DNA of 64,000 nt from Eutrigla gurnardus (lineage: Eukaryota; Chordata; Actinopteri; Perciformes; Triglidae), in the NCBI GenBank assembly GCA_963514095.1, contig OY741265.1:31544290-31608289 (forward strand). Direction: 5' to 3'. A model generated the notes under the pieces. It did not search any database. It worked only from the letters and a program-made list of their open reading frames with translations, and was not told the origin of the DNA. Shown here one piece after another: positions 21,802-33,038 of the stretch; position 1 is the stretch's first letter, and the number at the start of each line of letters is the position of its first letter. The position numbers were made by a program, and so were the translations under genes.

Positions 21802-22017
21802 ATGTGCCGTCCTTTCATCGTCAACCTAATCGATACGGAAATAAAAGTGATTCTAGCAGCTTTGCTTCGGGAGAGGATTTGATTACCTTTCCTTTCAATC
21901 ACATTAGATATTATCTAAACAATATTCTCCGACATTTTCAACATATCGCGGATATAATCCGCAACCAGATTCTTTGCGGAGGTAGAGTTTTTGCGAACGG
22001 GAGATTTATGAAATGTT
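21802..22017 (+). pseudogene. HARBI1-like transposase N-terminal fragment
   Basis: From the ATG at 21802: MCRPFIVNLIDTEIKVILAA, then LLRERI. After a frameshift the reading continues as DLITFPFNHIRYYLNNI, then RVFANGRF. This matches the start of HARBI1-type nucleases (acidic/hydrophobic opening, ERI, then a segment before RFFA.G.F). All DDE residues are absent. It identifies the parent element of the surrounding 1.1-kb repeat. Confidence 0.6.
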
Positions 22018-22213
22018 AGTTTAAGTACATTCCTGTGTTGAAATACCTGCTTATATCTACTGTTTAATATGTGAAATTTGATTAAAATCATATGCCTTAG
22101 TCAACATATTTGCGCAATATTCTTCTGCTTAATTTTCAAATGAAGCCACTTTCTTTCTGTGCCTGGGGGGATTACACCCAATAAAAATAATGATTTATTT
22201 GTTGCGCTAATTT

Positions 22214-22289
22214 GTGAAGTACGGGAATCGAACCACTGTCGCCTGCACCATAGGCAGCGTTGCTAACCGTTACACCAGTGTCACTCCCC
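22214..22289 (-). tRNA. tRNA-like sequence (pseudo-tRNA) inside a Harbinger element
   Basis: The 76-base minus strand starts ggggagtgacactggtgtaa and ends cccgtacttcac. It has an A-box-like region, a clear B box (ggttcgattcc) and a possible anticodon arm ctgc-ctatggt-gcag with a 7-base loop (centre ATG). The acceptor stem pairs at about 6 of 7 positions, but the T stem pairs poorly, so it is probably a pseudo-tRNA or SINE head. Confidence 0.4.
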
Positions 22290-22700
22290 AAACCTGAAAA
22301 TAAAGACTTATTACCTTTAGATCAATAGACTGTTTCATTTAGTTATACACATTAGATCGGGCAGTAAATGTCTGCCACGCCAACTATCGCTACTTTGCTG
22401 CAGTTACGGTGCTCCGCTTTCTCAGGATGAGCTCGTTTTCTACATAAACACTCGGTAATATCTAATGACGCTCTCCCGGTTGCCATGGTGAATCGTAGTA
22501 TCGGAGATCCATTGATGATGGCTTTGTAGAGTCGGCAGGCACGCGCGTAACTCAGAGTTTACATACTCAGAGTTGACTGAACTAATTCAAAACCACTGTT
22601 CTGAAACTGAAAACTCTGAGTTTCCCATCTCAGAGTTGTTCAACTCAGAGTTCAGGGTTAGGTTCAGAGTTTGTTGAACCTGCTTTGTGAAACGGGCCCC

Positions 22701-22815
22701 TGGTTTCAAAAGTGCGTTTTCAGGCACCGAAACGCCAGATCTGTGTGGACGGCCGGACGAAACGCACAGGACTTGTGCGTTAACACACAAAAAACGTTTC
22801 GTGTGGACGGGCCCC
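22701..22815. repeat. GC-rich repeat end (cgtttcgtgtggacgggcccc type)
   Basis: Immediately after the Harbinger end. It contains gtgtggacggccggacgaaa and cgtttcgtgtggacgggccc, a word pair typical of ends of fish DNA transposons. No partner end was found. Confidence 0.35.
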
Positions 22816-25560
22816 AAGACCGGCGGTCCAAGACCCCTCGATCCCTCTCTGTGATTGTGGGTGTAATGTAAATAAACCACTGGCGGCGCTGTGAAACCTG
22901 TGTTGTGTTGCTGTTGACATAGAGTTTGGTATTGAGGGATCCCTCTCCACCTTCCCACCAGCAGGAGGAAACAAAACAAACAGGCCCTTATTATATAAAC
23001 ACATTCAAATATAATATGTACATCTTCTTTCGATTTATTTTTATGCGTCGTGGTTTTATGCGTTGTGGTTGAAGCTTCAGCCGGCCAGTCAGAGCAGACT
23101 GAGTGGAAAAAACTGAATTGTGTGACATTTATCATTCTGCTGCTTCTTCATAACCTTCAGTCATGAAGTGATGACGGGGTTTGAAGATGTTATTTCTTTA
23201 GTTGTCGGTTATTATCTTTTACCCCAGAAGATGATTTCTGTCATTTTCGGTAGTTCTTATCCCGCTGATGTAAGGCCAAGTGTTCATTTATCTGATCAGT
23301 TTGGTCTGAATATCTGAATTAAAGCTCTTTCTATACATTATTTGGTTTACAAAGTCACTGTCACGTCACAACATTTGCACTGATGGTACAGTTAGCCAGC
23401 GCTGCCGGACCGTTGTGTGTGATGGAGTCCTAGGCCCAATCACACCAAGACGTGTCGCCTGCCCAGCCATTGTTTTCCTATAGGGAGCCTACCCTCCACT
23501 CCTCTCTTCTGCCATGTTCCACGATTTTGATGCAAATGAAAGCTCAATTATTCTCGTGGAGTCGCACCACGTGTCAATGGTACGGACAAGGAAAAGGTTG
23601 ACATTATTGGTTTTTAATTAGGATGAGCAATATATTTATTCAGCATGTATCTTTGTATGTTCTTTGCCCCTCCTCCTCATCCAGCAGCAGAGCAACATCA
23701 AGATCTCCACCTCTGCTGGAATCAGGGCTGATCAGCTGTTTGGTCAACACACTTTGACAAGAAGCGGTTTTCACACAGCTGTGCCTGTTGGGTCTTCGTT
23801 AGCAGATTACATTTCTGAGGCATGAATGATGACTGTGGAGATATGAATGTATCCATAGAGATATTGTGGTTAGTTGTTATGCCTTTCTAGCCAAATAGCT
23901 ACTGCTGTGCTAACAAAGCAGCTGTGGCTCTCATGCTAACAAGCTGTAGTAGTGCTTGGCTTGCGATTGGCCCGGCAGATGTATGGTTGGGACTTCCATA
24001 CCGCCCTTCAACAACCCCCTCACTCTGGATCACTACTGCAGAGATCCCTCTGGGACATTTTGGCTTTACTTTTTTACAGTAGAGACGGTCGTCTCTGTGA
24101 TCATGGACACATTCAGGACTGGACAGTGTGTTGAGGAGATTTGAGAGAATGCTACAGTAGTGTCTAGGTCAGTAACCATTAAGAAATCCACAGGCTAATG
24201 CAAACTATGAAGGGAGTGTAGCAATGCAGGAAGAAGTAGAACCCACATCTAAATACAACAACTGTGTGCTTCTGTTAATGACTGCTCAGGGATGTGGGTG
24301 ATGAATGAGTTCACACTTAAAACACCGGAGTGGAAACACTGCAAGCCAAAGTAGTACTGCCCTAACATAATAATCACAATATTCTTATCTTGAGATAACA
24401 AATGGCACTTTTCAGTTTGTATGTTAGGTTAATGATTGAGCTGTGCCCTTTAAAATCAATAAGAAAGAGCCAGCACATGTCGGGCCCATCCTCGCATATT
24501 TTAATAGCTCAGTATTTGATTTATTAAAGCCGAACAAAATGTGAACCTGTGTTCAGTGTATTCTACTGTGTTTGTCCACCACTTTATTTCAATCCTGTGA
24601 CTACTTCATGAACTGCCATGTAACTGTGTTGGAGAATCATATCAGCCACCACTAATTAATGTTAATTCCATGAGTAACTTGGCAAGCCAACATGAAACTT
24701 GGCTATTGGGTTATTGTGCTTGCTACAAGCTCGCAACACCGCTGCACAACCAACACATTATTTCAGAAAGTCAGATACATATTTAATTAACATTTAAGTA
24801 AATCTAAGTATGGCATTGGCAGATACCAAACATTAAAGGACTCAGTTAGGGACTCTGCGATCAGGACATCACTTTAAAGTACTAAAGTGCAAACAGAGGA
24901 AACAGTTGTTGTCCCCAGACTGTAGAAGTGGACATCCACCCCTTGGTCTGTGCACTACGGTTTTCAAGCCTCCAGATCAGCTTTTCGGCCGTCGCCATCT
25001 CTACAGTAGTACAACCGAACAACATTTTTAGGAAATCAAAATGTTTCAATTAACTTCCATGAACTGTTTGGTGAAAACATGAACAACACCCAGACTGGAC
25101 AACGTTGTGGTAGCAACCTGTCTATCAGCAGGTAAGCCCCGCCCTAAAGCATCCCCTGCTTTCTGGTCTGTTGGACTCTAAATGGACCATAATGTACTAA
25201 ATGAACGTCATGCTGGATTGAAGAAGACTTGAAACTAGAGATTGCGACCATAAACTCACAAGTGAGATTTCATAGAATCAGAGGGTCGCCCCCTGGTGGC
25301 CAGCAGAACACTTGGCTTTACTTTTCAAAGCTTTGCTGCCGGCATTTAAGTCAGGGGAGTGTGTTGTCCTGCTTGTTTGTCTGGTGTTTGGCAGAAGAAG
25401 GTAATGCAGTAAAAGAAAAAGAGATGGAATGTTGTTTTTTTTAGAAAGGGGACAATATTCAAATAATTATTGTATCCATGGTAGCTGAGATCACGACTTA
25501 CCACTATTGACATGTCTGCATAGTACACAAACATTTTGGTAACAGTGGAACAGCATATAT
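22816..25560. other. Intergenic, no gene recognised
   Basis: No ORF with a known motif. Short host-like non-coding DNA on both strands. Confidence 0.5.
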
Positions 25561-26472
25561 CAGGGCTATTCAATTGGCGGCCCCCGGGTTGGATCCGGCC
25601 CACGAAGGAAGACTGGCCCTTTTAGTGGAAAAAAATCATGCTGGCCGTGTAGTGTCTGATATGAGCTGCCCTCTCTCATCCGAATGCAGCAGCGTGTAGG
25701 CTTGCTCCACAAGGTGGCAGCCACAACGATCCTCACCATGCCCTCCGCTACTTTCTTCTTCGTGTACTTTACACGCCTGATGATGTTCTGATGATCGTTC
25801 GTCTGGTTGAATCACCACAATGTTGCTTTCTACTTTGAAAAACGGAGAGTTGACACATAAAACACTGTATTTTGATAAGCTGTTGCACTCTTCAGACTGG
25901 TGGTGTGAGCGGCACCGGACCGGGACTTTTAGAATAAAAATGCCGCTGTGTGTCTCCATCCAAACTCCGCTTCAGCGGCCGCTGGCGGATCTGAGTGAGC
26001 AGGCCGAGTGTTGACTAGAAATATGTGCAGACGGACTAGTCAGTAAAGTTTCAGTCATGTTCTGTGCCATGTGTATTACAACGTGATGACGTATGTACAA
26101 CAGCCAACCAGTTCTAGGCCCGTTTGGGTGGAGCAGAGCAGGTGGAGCAGAGTGAGTGCAAACCGGCGGGGACCCCCTATGGGGGGGAATTGTGCCGAGG
26201 CACGGTACAGATGGAATGGCCCTGGTGTGAGTGCACCCTTTAGGCAGCCTATGTTAATAAATATGGATTGTTTTTTGATAAGCTGTGGAACTCTGAGTTA
26301 ACCTATTTCTACATGTAATTCTATGAATTGTTAAGCTGTTGAGTAAATCTATAACTTATATTTTACTTGATAAAATAAAGACAATATATGCACTCCTTAA
26401 TGTGATGCTCATCATTTTCAAGCCATATTTTTCCGGCCCCTCATTTTGGATCATTTCCATCAACAAGCCCTG
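25561..26472. mobile_element. Candidate hAT-type non-autonomous element
   Basis: The left end cagggctattcaattggcgg, followed by ggcccccgggttggatccgg, is the classic hAT/Charlie-like end style. A possible right end, caagccctg, lies at 26464-26472. Flanking 8-mers match at only 4 of 8 positions, so the right boundary is uncertain. Confidence 0.4.
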
Positions 26473-28675
26473 GTGTAGAGCATCTGCTCTACCTCTTCCT
26501 GTCATTGTCAAAATAATGCACACACACACATACACACACACTGTGAAGAGGAAGAATGGCAGTGTGGCAGACTGATCTTCACACACTGTCCTGTTCAGTT
26601 GCACAGTATCCAATTAGTGAGCAAGAAACAAAATGGTACATGGTGAACCGTTCAGTTTAAACGTTAGCACCTCAATGGAGGAAAAGTCGTGGGCAGATAT
26701 TTGGTTACATTTGAATTATTTCCAATGCACACTCAATAGGCCGTCTGCTCAAAGTCATAAAAGGGAGACCAGAGCTCAGTGAGCTGACTGCCGACTTTAG
26801 GCTGCAGTGCTCATCACTCACTTTTAGTTCAGCTTTTAGTTGCCGAAACTAAAGACATAGTTGCCATGTTTATCATCTTAAAGTTTGAGTAATTAAGATA
26901 CGTTGCAGTTGTATGTCAGCTTAATAAGCACTGACTTCTTGGATTGTGGGTCCATTAAGTGTCTGCTTTCAGAGATGAACTCCAGACTGAGTACAGCTCA
27001 CATACAGCTGAGGACATGGCCAGCCAAAAGCCAAGAATTGTTTGCCGATTGTTCGAAAACTGTTTCTTGATTTACTACAAATGCCAAACAATTGCTAAAA
27101 GCCGATTTACAGGAGTAAAACGGACACAAACTGTTTTCATTGGTCATTAGTACAAAAGAAAATGGTGATTATTGTTTGTTTTTATGGTGACGACAGGTCA
27201 GTGAGGCTGTAAAGTGTCGCAGCTCACCAGGAAGAGAGAAGACGCAGCTCTGGAGACGTGGCTAGTTAGATGTTGTGTACCTCCAAAATGACCTTAAAGT
27301 TGGATCAACAACTCAACATCAGATAAGTGTCATCCCCAAATGTATAAAGAGGGAGAGCGAGCACACAGGGAGGGAGGAGGACGGATCAAACCAACACTAA
27401 CGATTAGTAACGTGAATCATTGGTGTTGATAGTCACATGACGCGTTAGTTAAGTTAACATCCACTACACTTTTTTTCCTTAACCCAACTAAGTGGTCTAA
27501 GTTGTGAAGCCTGAAGTTTATTTTGAAGACACTGCATGGAACGGGTGCATCTTAACAGGCTGTTGCTGACAGGTGATAAAGTGATGCTATAGGGGAACGT
27601 GGAGCGTCATCGTTTGAGGCTTTGCAGGTCCGACCAAGGATTGGACTGGATGATTTGACACATTGGAGTGAGACTGTGTTGTGACATCACACCATCAGAC
27701 TTGGCCCTTGGTGTGGGATTCTATGTGGCAGATGAACATTTTTTGAAGTACACGGCCATGCATGGGCCTTCTGGAAACCTGTTGGAGAGCCCTAGGTGTA
27801 AACGACACACGTGTCCTGGTCCCACCATTTAGGAAAGTAAAACCAAGGCAGGACAATGGGACTCAACAGACCCACTGAGTATCTATGGCAACAATATGCG
27901 ACCTTAGTTACCGTGTTTGCGGCCAATGTTACTGTAGTTTTAACTAATGTTAGTTCAACTTAAGTTTCTTTTCCTCCTCTAAAGTTAGCGTTACACTGCT
28001 GTTAGTGTTAAACTAAGACTTTGGCAGGCCTCTAATGTGTGTCTGTTAAAAGACATGCCCAGACAAGTGCACAAGCTCCGACATTACTGGTACGTTTCAG
28101 TATTTATTATCATTGTCATTATCACCATTATCTATATCTATATATTATGTACATGATATCCTGATTTATTTGCCAAATCATGATATAAGAGACAAGCAAA
28201 TGATGTCATTAAAAAATATTTACTCATTAGTGTACTGTAATATGTATATAAGTATGATATTGATGTAATATTTTGACATCACACATGAGAGATACAGATT
28301 ATCGAAAATTGAAATGGCTGTTTTTGTGCTTTAGGAAATTAATGAAGGCCAAATTGCCTGGTGGCAGTTCTTAATCATTAAAAAGTCTTTATATGTGCTA
28401 GCTGACTTTATTGTCCCTTTATTCCTTTTAATGTTACATGGAATTCATCTATTTTTCCTTCTTTGTTTTACAGATTTGTCTGTCGTGTGATGGTAAGACT
28501 CCACACAGTCCATTGGCTTAGAATATGAAATTAAATTCTTATTGTCCAAATTGATCAATGCTTTTTCTCATGTACTGTAATGTGCCAATAGGAGCTGCTG
28601 TTACTTTCAGAGTAGCTTTGTGTTCTAGATCATAACACAGATTCAGTTTTGTTGTTTTTACGGATGCCATCATGT
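26473..28675. other. Intergenic, no gene recognised
   Basis: A short CA tract lies just before, at 26520-26541. Otherwise AT-rich with no coding evidence. Confidence 0.5.
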
Positions 28676-31212
28676 TGATTAAAACAAAAATAAATAACGA
28701 ACAGAAATATGTCAAGATGAGTGAACCAAGCCTGGATGAATATTTTGATTCTGGTAAGTCATCAGTCACACACCATTGAAAAAACAAAAGGAAAGTGGAT
28801 ATGTCAACTCATGGCATTGTGTTATTCCATATGGAATATCTCCCTGTTTATACTTTTTCATAAGCTTTCCTAAAGTTCTCCGTCCCACCTGTCAGTGAAG
28901 GGGTCAGAGTTCATGATGAGACGGGAACTGAGGTGGATGCAGATGCCTTTGAAGAGGCAGCGCAGCAACCCAACACTGGTGTATTCACTATCAGATTTGA
29001 TGACGTTAAATCTGTTTTCTCTTATGTCATATTTCATCATAGTCCTTGGAATGTAGACTAAGGCTTAATTACACTTTTAGGTTGTGAACAAATCTCATCT
29101 CTCCCAAACTACATCCAGGTTCCCAGAGAACAACATCATCCGGCTGTTCAGAACCGACAGCTTCATCTGCCAGTCGCACATAAAGAACACACATTAGACT
29201 TGATGTCGTCACCAAATCAGAGCTGGAACTTTCAGCCTGCAGCTCTAACGATACCATCATCCTGGATGAGGATGACAGTCCCTCCAGAAAGCGGCAGAAG
29301 GCAGATAAAGATGCCAAACATGATGATGCTGATGTGTACAATTAGTTTGTTGGGACAGCTTCCTTGTTGGGATTGCACACTGTTTTATTGTTATTTTTAG
29401 GTGTATTTATTGTTACTGTAGTTTTTGAAGATTATTGAATTTTTAGTGAGCACTGACTTGTCTTCTACTCTGTTCTTTCACAGTTGGTTCAGTCTGCACT
29501 GACCAAGAAACCTGATGGAGAATGCGTTGTCAAAGAATACAACCGAACAAAAGGTCTGACTGACTCCTCACGGTGACAGTTGACATCCTCACAGCAGATA
29601 TGACTGAAACTCATGGGTAATTGAGATTTCTTTTTTTTTTCTTTTTCCAAGCAGAACTTTGTGTGTGACATTTGACAAGACATTTCTTCCATTCTTGTAG
29701 GGAAAACATAGCTATTATTAAGTGCCATTCTTTAATTGTCATTGCTTTGAAACTTAATGTAAGCCTGAAATGAATAGCTCTATTTGTTCCTCTCAGGACG
29801 TCGCCGCCACTGCATGTGAGAGAGATGTATGCTCGAGGTAGTCACCTTGTTCCCTCACCTGATGGACCCATATTCCAAAAATGAATATGTAAGCCTATTA
29901 AGTCTTCTTGTCATTAGACTGTTGAGAGCTAATTATTCCTTTTATAGGCCATAGAAAGAACCAAAGTCCACCAACACAACTAAATCTGATCACACTGGTG
30001 TGCCCAAATCTAATTTATGGGTTGCATAATTTAAGATTGAATCACATATGTGACTAAAATGGTTGCACTTGAGAGACATGATGCATGATTCATACTATGG
30101 AAATAGCGAATGGCCATTTCCAAGTAGTCCAGTGTCCAAAGCATTTTAATCACAAAAGTTGTCTCATACTACAATTATCCAGCTTCATCATTTTAACCAA
30201 CTAACTACCGCTGCGTCGACGGCACTTCCATGTTTACCCAGCTTTTTCTGTCACGCGAGTTTCACGCGAGAGTATGAAAAAGTTTCGCTGAATTTTTATA
30301 AATGCTTGTATTATCAGGTCAACACATGTCAACACTTGTTGACCTGATAATACAAGCATTTATAAAAATGTGTTGACCTGATAATACAAGCATTTATAAA
30401 AATGTGTTGACCTATGTCGACGTAGCGGTAGCGTTAGCAGCAGAGGATAGAAGCTATCACGCAAGTGTTCTTTTAAATATACTCCTGGTGTACGTACAAA
30501 GTTTAAAATGCCTCGTTTTGTGAGTGCAGACCTTATGTGCACTACTGTAGAGGTTTGGTAACATTCCATGCATTATTAGTGGGGTTACGAGACATACAAG
30601 ATGTACCATCGCGCCAGTACTAAGCCATTCGGCTGATAGCCCTATCTTGACCAATGTTGACCCTCGCTAAAAATGCTTCTGAGGGGGTATTTGGCTGGAT
30701 GTCATGGTGGAAATGACCTAGGGTGCATTTTACTCTGAACCATCACTTTAATATCATGTTGCTCTTCAATTGGATGTGACTTGCATATGTCATGTTATTG
30801 CAGATGGAGCAAGACTTCATCCTGCTATTTGGAGAAAATGTAGCTGCCATGTTTTTGGAGGTTAGTCCCAACTCTATATTACTCCGAGTCCAAAAACACA
30901 GTTTGTGGGTTTATGAGATGGTCCTTTTGACCCTTTTTGTTATAATTATAATCTCACTCTCATTTGCATTCAGAATGTAACAGTATTTATATTGTTTAAT
31001 TTTTCCACAAGTTGGTTCCACCGAACTATGCTATGTCAGCTATTGGTGCTTGAATTTCTCTATGTTGGACGAATATATTATCTCTTTATCGAGGTGGCCT
31101 ACTACATTTAAACAAAAGCTCATCCAGCAGTGCAAGGCTCTCCCTACTTCAAGCGACCTTGAAGAACTGATCCATTGCGCAGAAGCTATGTCATATGAAG
31201 AGAAAATGGATG
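28676..31212 (+). pseudogene. Multi-exon pseudogene of a multicopy teleost family (SAMD3-like)
   Basis: Ordered exon-like pieces: MLIKTKINNEQKYVKMSEPS (28676-28751, donor gtaagt); a PB1/ubiquitin-like piece with EGVRVHDETGTEVDADAFEE (about 28875-29005); a linker with TIILDEDD then PSRKRQK (to 29345), resembling a SUMO-interaction motif plus nuclear signal; VVKEYNRTKGLTDSS (29482-29625); LHVREMYARG then VTLFPHLMDPYSKN (29797-29888); MEQDFILLFGENVAAMFLE (30804-30860, donor gttagt); WPTTFKQKLIQQCKAL (31088-31212). I recall this order from fish proteins annotated SAMD3-like; their function is unknown. There are in-frame stops in the linker and fourth exon and frameshifts in the fourth and fifth, so it is dead. 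A TTAA element lies in an intron. Confidence 0.6.
30203..30751 (+). mobile_element. TTAA-type fold-back element, copy 1
   Basis: The right end, gaaccatcactTTAA (TTAA at 30748-30751), and about 350 inner bases match the arms of copy 2 at 37243-37892. The centre is a palindrome of ttataaatgcttgtattatc units with their complements. Outer arms ctaccgctgcgtcgac and gtcgacgtagcggtag flank it (30206-30434). The outer left arm is missing. TTAA ends suggest a PiggyBac- or Kolobok-type origin. It sits inside the SAMD3-like pseudogene. Confidence 0.6.
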
Positions 31213-31250
31213 ATTACACTCATCCATCCGTCCATCCATCTATCCATCCA
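31204..31250. repeat. (CATC)n microsatellite
   Basis: A run of catc units with a few variants, between the pseudogene and the LINE fragment. Confidence 0.85.
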
Positions 31251-31252
31251 TC

Positions 31253-31418
31253 GTGTGCAGCAAGATGTTGGAGATCTCCTACCAGTCTGTTGTTTCCAGC
31301 GCCATTTTCTTTGCTGCTGTGTGTTGGGGCAGCAGCATCAGAGCCAGTGACACCAACAGACTTGATAAAATCATCAAGAAGGCTGGCTCTGTACTTGGTC
31401 TCAGGCTGGAGTCTCTTG
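31253..31418 (+). pseudogene. LINE reverse transcriptase C-terminal fragment, part 1
   Basis: Translates as KMLEISYQSVVSSAIFFAAV, then CWGSSIRASD, then RLDKIIKKAGSVLG. This is the C-terminal region of non-LTR retrotransposon polymerases (the W.GS.....RL.KLIK.A motif) common in fish. It is cut at 31418 by the gypsy element and resumes at 36787-36890. Target duplication tcttg lies at 31414-31418 and 36782-36786. No polymerase core is present; clade uncertain (jockey/L1-like). Confidence 0.65.
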
Positions 31419-31866
31419 TGTCACGCCCCGTCGTGGTGTATAGTGGTTTGTCTGTCCTCCCAGTGTTTCTAGTCTTGTACTTCCTGTTTTATTTTGGTTA
31501 CTCATTTGTTGTCTCGTTTCAGGTCCCTTAACTTCCTGCCCTCCTGTGTGATTGCCTACCCTGCCCTAACGTGCTGCACCTGGGTCTCGTTATCTCCCTT
31601 CCCCCCCAGAGTATTTAGTCTGTGTGTGCTTTTCCTCTGGTTGCCAGTTCGTCTTGTCCCTTGTGTCAGCATTCCAGCGATTTCTGTAGAGTTTTCTTGT
31701 GAGCCTTCCAAGTGTGACCAGTTTTTGCCCTTTTGACTTTGCCTTAGCCTTTTGGATATTGTACCTTTGCCTTTGTGGACTGAACACCCGTGTACCGACC
31801 TCTGCTGTAATTAAAATCCATCTCGAGTCGAGCCTGCATTCTTGGGTCCTACCTGTGTTCGTTACA
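31419..31866 (+). repeat. 5' LTR of the chromovirus
   Basis: 448 bp, TGTCACGCC...GTTACA. A TATA-like tatttag lies at about 31612. The transcript start is predicted about 30 bases on, near 31640, just where gccagttcgt (31643-31652) begins; that decamer is complementary to 31869-31878. An AT-rich attaaaa near 31811 may be the polyadenylation signal. Confidence 0.93.
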
Positions 31867-31868
31867 GT

Positions 31869-31878
31869 ACGAACTGGC
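31869..31878 (+). promoter_or_regulatory. Putative self-priming primer-binding site
   Basis: acgaactggc begins two bases after the 5' LTR and is the exact complement of gccagttcgt in both LTRs (31643-31652 and 36545-36554), near the expected RNA 5' end. Tf1 primes reverse transcription from the 5' end of its own RNA in this way. No ordinary TGG-initiated tRNA site abuts the LTR. Confidence 0.55.
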
Positions 31879-31883
31879 CAAGA

Positions 31884-33038
31884 ATGGACCCAGCGGGCTC
31901 AGGGACCCTCGTCGAGGTTTTGCAAGCCCAGGCGAGCAAGATCCAAGACCAGGACCAGCAAATTTTTACCCTTCGGCATGAACTGAAGGAGATGACGAGC
32001 CATCAGGAGTTCTTGTTGGCCGGTTTTGGTAAACAGCTCAACAGCCTTATGGATCAGATGAGGGGGCTGCACAGTCCTGTGGCTCTCTCCACAGAGGCCG
32101 CTTCTTCTTCGGGGTCTGCCGCTGAACCTGCCGCTCCGGTTGTGCTGTCCACTCCCGCTCCTCTGCCTCTTCACCTCTCCCGGCCTGAACGCTTCTCCGG
32201 GGATTCACGTGACTGCAAAGCTTTTCTCACCCAGTGTGATTTGCATTTTGAACTGCAGGCTGCAGCGTTCCCTACAGACCGCTCCAAGATTGCATACATC
32301 ATCTCCCATCTTACGGGGAGAGCGGAGACCTGAGCCACTGCAGAATGGAGCAGAGGCTCTCCGGTGTGTAGTTCCTTGTCCGCCTTTACCACTTCACTGA
32401 CTCAGATTTTCCAGAACATTGTTCCTGGGAGGGAGGCAGCTCGAGCTTTGGTGCGTCTCCGGCAAGGCAAGAGGCATGTGTCAGACTACGCCATCGAGTT
32501 TCGCATTCTCTCGGCAGAGAGTGACTGGAATGAGGCTGCATTGTATGACGCGTTTTTAGATGGTCTTTCAGACCCATTAAAGGACTACCTGGTGCCTGTG
32601 GATTTACCAGCCGATTTGGATTCTCTCATTGCCCTGGCGGTAAAGATCGACAAAAGACTGTGTGAGAGACGGAAAGGCTACTATTGTGCCCCCACTTCGC
32701 CTCCGCTTCACTGGGGGCAGCGTTCCGGCCGTTCCTCGTCGTCCTCGGCCCCTTGGCGTGCTCTTTCTCCTGAGGGTCCGCCACCGGCTCCCCCTTCTGT
32801 TCATGAGGAGCCCATGCAGTTGGGTCGCACCCGGCTGACTCCTGCGGAGCGACAACGCCGGATGGTGGGGGGACGATGTTTATACCGCGGACAAGCGGGC
32901 CATTTCATCGCTGCCTGCCCCCTGAGGAATGCTGGCTCTCCTGACCAGGTGAGGCGAACATCAGTTCCTTTAAAAGCATCCAGACTGCTGCCTTCTGTGT
33001 GTCTCCAGTCTTCTGTGTCTCCAGTCTTCTCTGGTTGA
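31884..33038 (+). pseudogene. gag of the chromovirus, one nonsense codon
   Basis: ATG at 31884-31886 (MDPAGSGTLVEVLQAQASKI) starts a frame with a short heptad-like N-terminus. The capsid region (RPERFSGDSRDCKAFLTQCD) follows. A TGA at 32331-32333 interrupts, and the same frame continues to 33038 through AARALVRLRQGKRHVSDYAI. The zinc knuckle at about 32877-32918 reads CLYRGQAGHFIAAC: the second cysteine of CCHC is arginine, so RNA binding would be impaired. Gag would form the particle that packages the RNA. Decayed by both changes. Confidence 0.85.

Larger units (their letters stand above)
21567..22700 (+). mobile_element. PIF/Harbinger-type transposon, deleted, family B
   Basis: The terminal inverted repeats are ggggtccgtttcacaaagca (from 21567) and the near-perfect complement ending at 22700. 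Subterminal actctgagtt and accctga words are repeated many times at both ends, probably as transposase binding sites. The interior holds a HARBI1-like N-terminus (21802-22017) and a tRNA-like stretch (22214-22289). At 1,134 bp it lacks the catalytic region. The ends are a very common fish Harbinger type, assigned from memory. Confidence 0.75.

Noticed and set aside
22587..23135. A 182-residue minus-strand ORF
   Set aside because: It runs through a Harbinger inverted repeat and a GC-rich repeat end; no protein motif.
25636..25959. A 107-residue minus-strand ORF considered as a hAT transposase
   Set aside because: None of the hAT motifs (catalytic DDE region, CxxH, RW) are present.
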